A stretch of DNA of 64,000 nucleotides, from assembly GCF_013344685.1 (NCBI RefSeq), contig NZ_CP050137.1:1-64000 (forward strand). Reading direction: 5' to 3'. The position numbers and the translations under genes were made by a program. How positions within the stretch are numbered: position 1 is the first letter of the stretch; each line of letters begins with the position of its first letter. The notes beneath the pieces are model-generated. The model was not told where the DNA came from. It did not search any database and was given only the letters and a program-made list of their open reading frames with translations. The DNA is from Sphingomonas sp. CL5.1. Its GTDB lineage: Bacteria; Pseudomonadota; Alphaproteobacteria; Sphingomonadales; Sphingomonadaceae. This document shows, piece by piece, positions 62,101 to 64,000 of this stretch.

Positions 62101-62576
62101 GCATTCCTCAGTTGCCCCCGTATGCTGCGGAAGCAATTACGCGCCATCAGGTCGAGGCGCCCGTGAAACTGGGAGCGATTGCCAACGATCTGGGGGTCAA
62201 AGTCGTCATCAGCGATCTCCCGCTGGCCGTATCTGGAATGTTAGTTCTGGATAAAGACGACCGCAAGAGCTGGACGATCAAGGTAAATCGGCATGAGCAT
62301 CGTAACAGGCAACGATTCACAATCGCTCATGAAATAGCTCACTACGTATTGCACCGCGATGCCATCGGCAATGAGTTGGTGGATGATACATTTTACCGCA
62401 GCGGCTTGTCAGAGCAGCGCGAATGGGAAGCAAATGCCCTCGCTGCCGAAATATTGATGCCTTGGCACCTCATTACTCAAATTATGCGCAGTGGCGAGAG
62501 AGACGTTGAAAAATTAGCAGAAGCGCTTCAAGTCTCGCCGGCAGCGATGAACATTCGCTTGGGGGTTTTAACCTAA
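62088..62576 (+). CDS. ImmA/IrrE family metallo-endopeptidase
   Basis: A 162-residue ImmA/IrrE-type zinc peptidase: IAHEIAHYVLH gives ligands His81 and His85 and catalytic Glu82, and the third ligand is the Glu of REWEANALAAEILMP (about residue 114). ImmA cleaves phage or ICE repressors and IrrE/PprI cleaves DdrO; they often sit in stress or defence loci. There is no HTH domain at the N-terminus and no separate repressor gene in the window. It overlaps the two-TM gene and is followed by a beta-family gene 28 bp later. Confidence 0.9.
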   Translation: MARLSIPQLPPYAAEAITRHQVEAPVKLGAIANDLGVKVVISDLPLAVSGMLVLDKDDRKSWTIKVNRHEHRNRQRFTIAHEIAHYVLHRDAIGNELVDDTFYRSGLSEQREWEANALAAEILMPWHLITQIMRSGERDVEKLAEALQVSPAAMNIRLGVLT

Positions 62577-62604
62577 CTGCGCGAGACCTTGGAGAGGGCG
62601 CCAA

Positions 62605-63720
62605 TTGCTGACACCCAAATATTTCCCCAGCCTGACCATTCGCCTGAGCGAGGCGGAGGCTCTGCGCCGATTGGCCGAACCCATCAAGGACTCGCTTTTC
62701 CCGATCATTCGAGTCCAGGCTTGGCCCCACCCGAAAAAGGGCGAAGGCGGACCCGTAGAAAGATCGACCGATCATGTTGTGGGCGCGTACGGCGCTCGCC
62801 CAATCGGCATCGACCTCGCCCCGCCACTCCCTCCTTCTGACAAGCCCTATAAAACCAAAGACCGTGCCGACTGGGCGGAACTGGGGCGCTCAGAAGTCGC
62901 AGCCCTCCACAACCCGGCAAACGGCTACCAAGCGTGGTGTACCTTTATCGGTAGTGATGAGAGACGCATCCCCGTCGTGCAATGGACTGATGATGCGCAA
63001 ATGCTTAAAAGCCAGGTCCAGCAGCTTGCCGCTCTGAACCGCGGGCTGATTTTTCGGTTCCGACGGTCGCAAGGGTGGAACCTTGCGCAGGCTGCCGCTC
63101 TTGCGGACCTCTCCCTCGGCCAGAATCATATCCTGATGGTTTATGATTATGAGCAGATCGGGCTGCGCGATGACCTGACCTCGATCGGCGTAACCACTCA
63201 AAGCGCAATCCTTACCTCAAATATTCGAATATCCGGAGGGTCGCGAACTCATGTATTCAAAGCGTCGAGCTTCCCGAGCGAGTTTACCTCCACCGGTGAG
63301 GAATATGCATGCCTCACGATCCGCGAGCGGCAGCTTTACGAGATGCTGAAAGCCAGCCCTCCGATTGTCGCCGCGGGAATCGAACTGAATTATGGCGATC
63401 ACGCTGCCATATACGCTTCAGAGCGTTTGCCTGCATTTCGCGGCGTCCCGCGCGTCGACTATCCGACTCCGGGTGAATGGATTTACCATCGACGACGCGA
63501 AGGCTTCCACGACGCGGCCAGTCGCGTGCGTGCCGACGCAAAGTGGGACGACGGAAATCTCTGCTGGGGAGCGCAGCGTATTCGTGAGGCTGCCAACGGA
63601 CAAATGGAAGGGTTGGGCGCGCCGGGGAAATGGACGACCATTAGGATGAACATCCACATGCATGTGCAAGCGCAATTCGGGGACGCAGCGCTGTCAACGG
63701 ATGAGCCTTGGATGGATTAA
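62605..63720 (+). CDS. Beta family protein (T4 beta protein-like, PF14350)
   Basis: A 371-residue protein: YFPSLTIRLSEAEALRRLAEPIKDSLFPIIRV, RIPVVQWTDDAQMLKSQVQQLAALNRGLIFRFR and ELNYGDHAAIY match the layout of the beta protein family named after phage T4. A TTG start at 62605 is preferred because GGAGAGGG lies seven bases upstream. Function in bacteria is unknown; relatives commonly occur next to ImmA/IrrE peptidases and in accessory regions. Its stop overlaps the end of a convergent gene by four bases. Confidence 0.75.
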   Translation: MLTPKYFPSLTIRLSEAEALRRLAEPIKDSLFPIIRVQAWPHPKKGEGGPVERSTDHVVGAYGARPIGIDLAPPLPPSDKPYKTKDRADWAELGRSEVAALHNPANGYQAWCTFIGSDERRIPVVQWTDDAQMLKSQVQQLAALNRGLIFRFRRSQGWNLAQAAALADLSLGQNHILMVYDYEQIGLRDDLTSIGVTTQSAILTSNIRISGGSRTHVFKASSFPSEFTSTGEEYACLTIRERQLYEMLKASPPIVAAGIELNYGDHAAIYASERLPAFRGVPRVDYPTPGEWIYHRRREGFHDAASRVRADAKWDDGNLCWGAQRIREAANGQMEGLGAPGKWTTIRMNIHMHVQAQFGDAALSTDEPWMD

Positions 63721-64000
63721 CCGGTGAGCAGGGCCACCAACTCGGCGGGGACGGGGCCAAAGCTTCGTCCGACGTGGCTGTAGACTTCGTTATCCTGGCA
63801 CCCTGGCTGCTTCTCGCCGCAGATTTGCAACACGTTTTCCGTCTCTGTCGCCCTGTCGACTTGGTTCCAGCGCCTGAGGATCGCGAGGTCATCAGCTCGT
63901 ATTCTGCGGCGCCTCGTAGCACGAAGCAAGGCTCGGCTCTTCGGGCCATATCGCTCAGAGAGGAATGCAATGACGGCCTGTTTCTTGATCAGTTCGGGCA
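63717..64000 (-). CDS. 3' part of an unrecognised gene, cut by the window edge
   Basis: The minus strand is open from the stop at 63717 to the right edge. It reads ELIKKQAVIAFLSERYGPKS near the edge and ends EVYSHVGRSFGPVPAELVALLTG, about 94 residues. The sequence is not low-complexity and looks coding, but no family is recognised. The 5' end is outside the window. It is convergent with the beta family gene and the two stops overlap by four bases. Confidence 0.6.
   Translation of the reverse strand, partial: PELIKKQAVIAFLSERYGPKSRALLRATRRRRIRADDLAILRRWNQVDRATETENVLQICGEKQPGCQDNEVYSHVGRSFGPVPAELVALLTG

Noticed and set aside
54043..64000. A direct repeat of the tRNA-Thr 3' end as attachment site
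   Set aside because: I looked for CGGCAGCACC and the T-arm sequence downstream and found no second copy in the window.

Overview
The window reads as a high-GC alphaproteobacterial chromosome, most likely a sphingomonad (order Sphingomonadales). Signs of this are a two-piece, circularly permuted tmRNA gene with the tag ANDNEALAIAA, alphaproteobacterial families (TrcR/DUF1013, DUF1134, DUF1192, a mitochondrial-type NDUFS4 complex I subunit), and palindromic intergenic repeats of a type common in sphingomonads. No rRNA, CRISPR array or complete insertion sequence is visible. All functions come from reading motifs and overall resemblance; no database search was run.

0-22 kb is ordinary chromosome: an LpxH-like phosphoesterase with a GT4 glycosyltransferase, trcR, clpA, two GGDEF proteins, an xseB-ispA-coaD-cyclophilin-queA run, tRNA-Ser, enoyl-CoA hydratase and hotdog thioesterases, and an MFS/SDR locus with a divergent second SDR. 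22-27 kb holds ruvB, ruvA, ruvC and a YebC-family gene, split by a MAPEG gene and an opposite-strand glycine-zipper gene. A 148-bp palindromic MITE-like element ends on the ruvB stop codon. 27-38 kb carries pdxH, a CDF transporter, PhzF, a PfkB kinase, two palindromic repeats, hrpB, an NDUFS4-like gene, a lemA-TPM-TPM-nudix operon, mscL and an Rrf2 regulator. 38-54 kb carries ssrA, a Crp/Fnr regulator divergent from a TauD dioxygenase with a shared palindrome, hrcA-grpE-threonine synthase, alanine dehydrogenase divergent from PEP carboxylase, a thioesterase-DedA-S9 peptidase operon, a small-RNA candidate, DUF808 and an aminopeptidase P.

Immediately after tRNA-Thr (53.97 kb) the content changes to accessory DNA: an adenine methyltransferase, a small membrane protein, DUF736, DUF6499, DUF2285, an excisionase-like HTH protein, a TGT-like protein, a C5-cytosine methyltransferase, a TraF-type peptidase and a lytic transglycosylase. 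This is the cargo and edge of an integrative-conjugative element, but no integrase, relaxase, coupling protein or mating-pair gene is visible. It is followed by a lower-GC three-gene cassette (two-TM protein, ImmA/IrrE metallopeptidase, T4 beta-family protein) and a gene cut by the right edge.

The most unusual signals are the C5 methyltransferase gene, whose middle third carries its best codon bias and family motifs in the +1 frame although frame 1 stays open throughout; the TGT-like protein lying between HTH and methyltransferase genes; the ImmA/beta cassette as a candidate defence or stress module; and the MITE at the ruvB stop codon.
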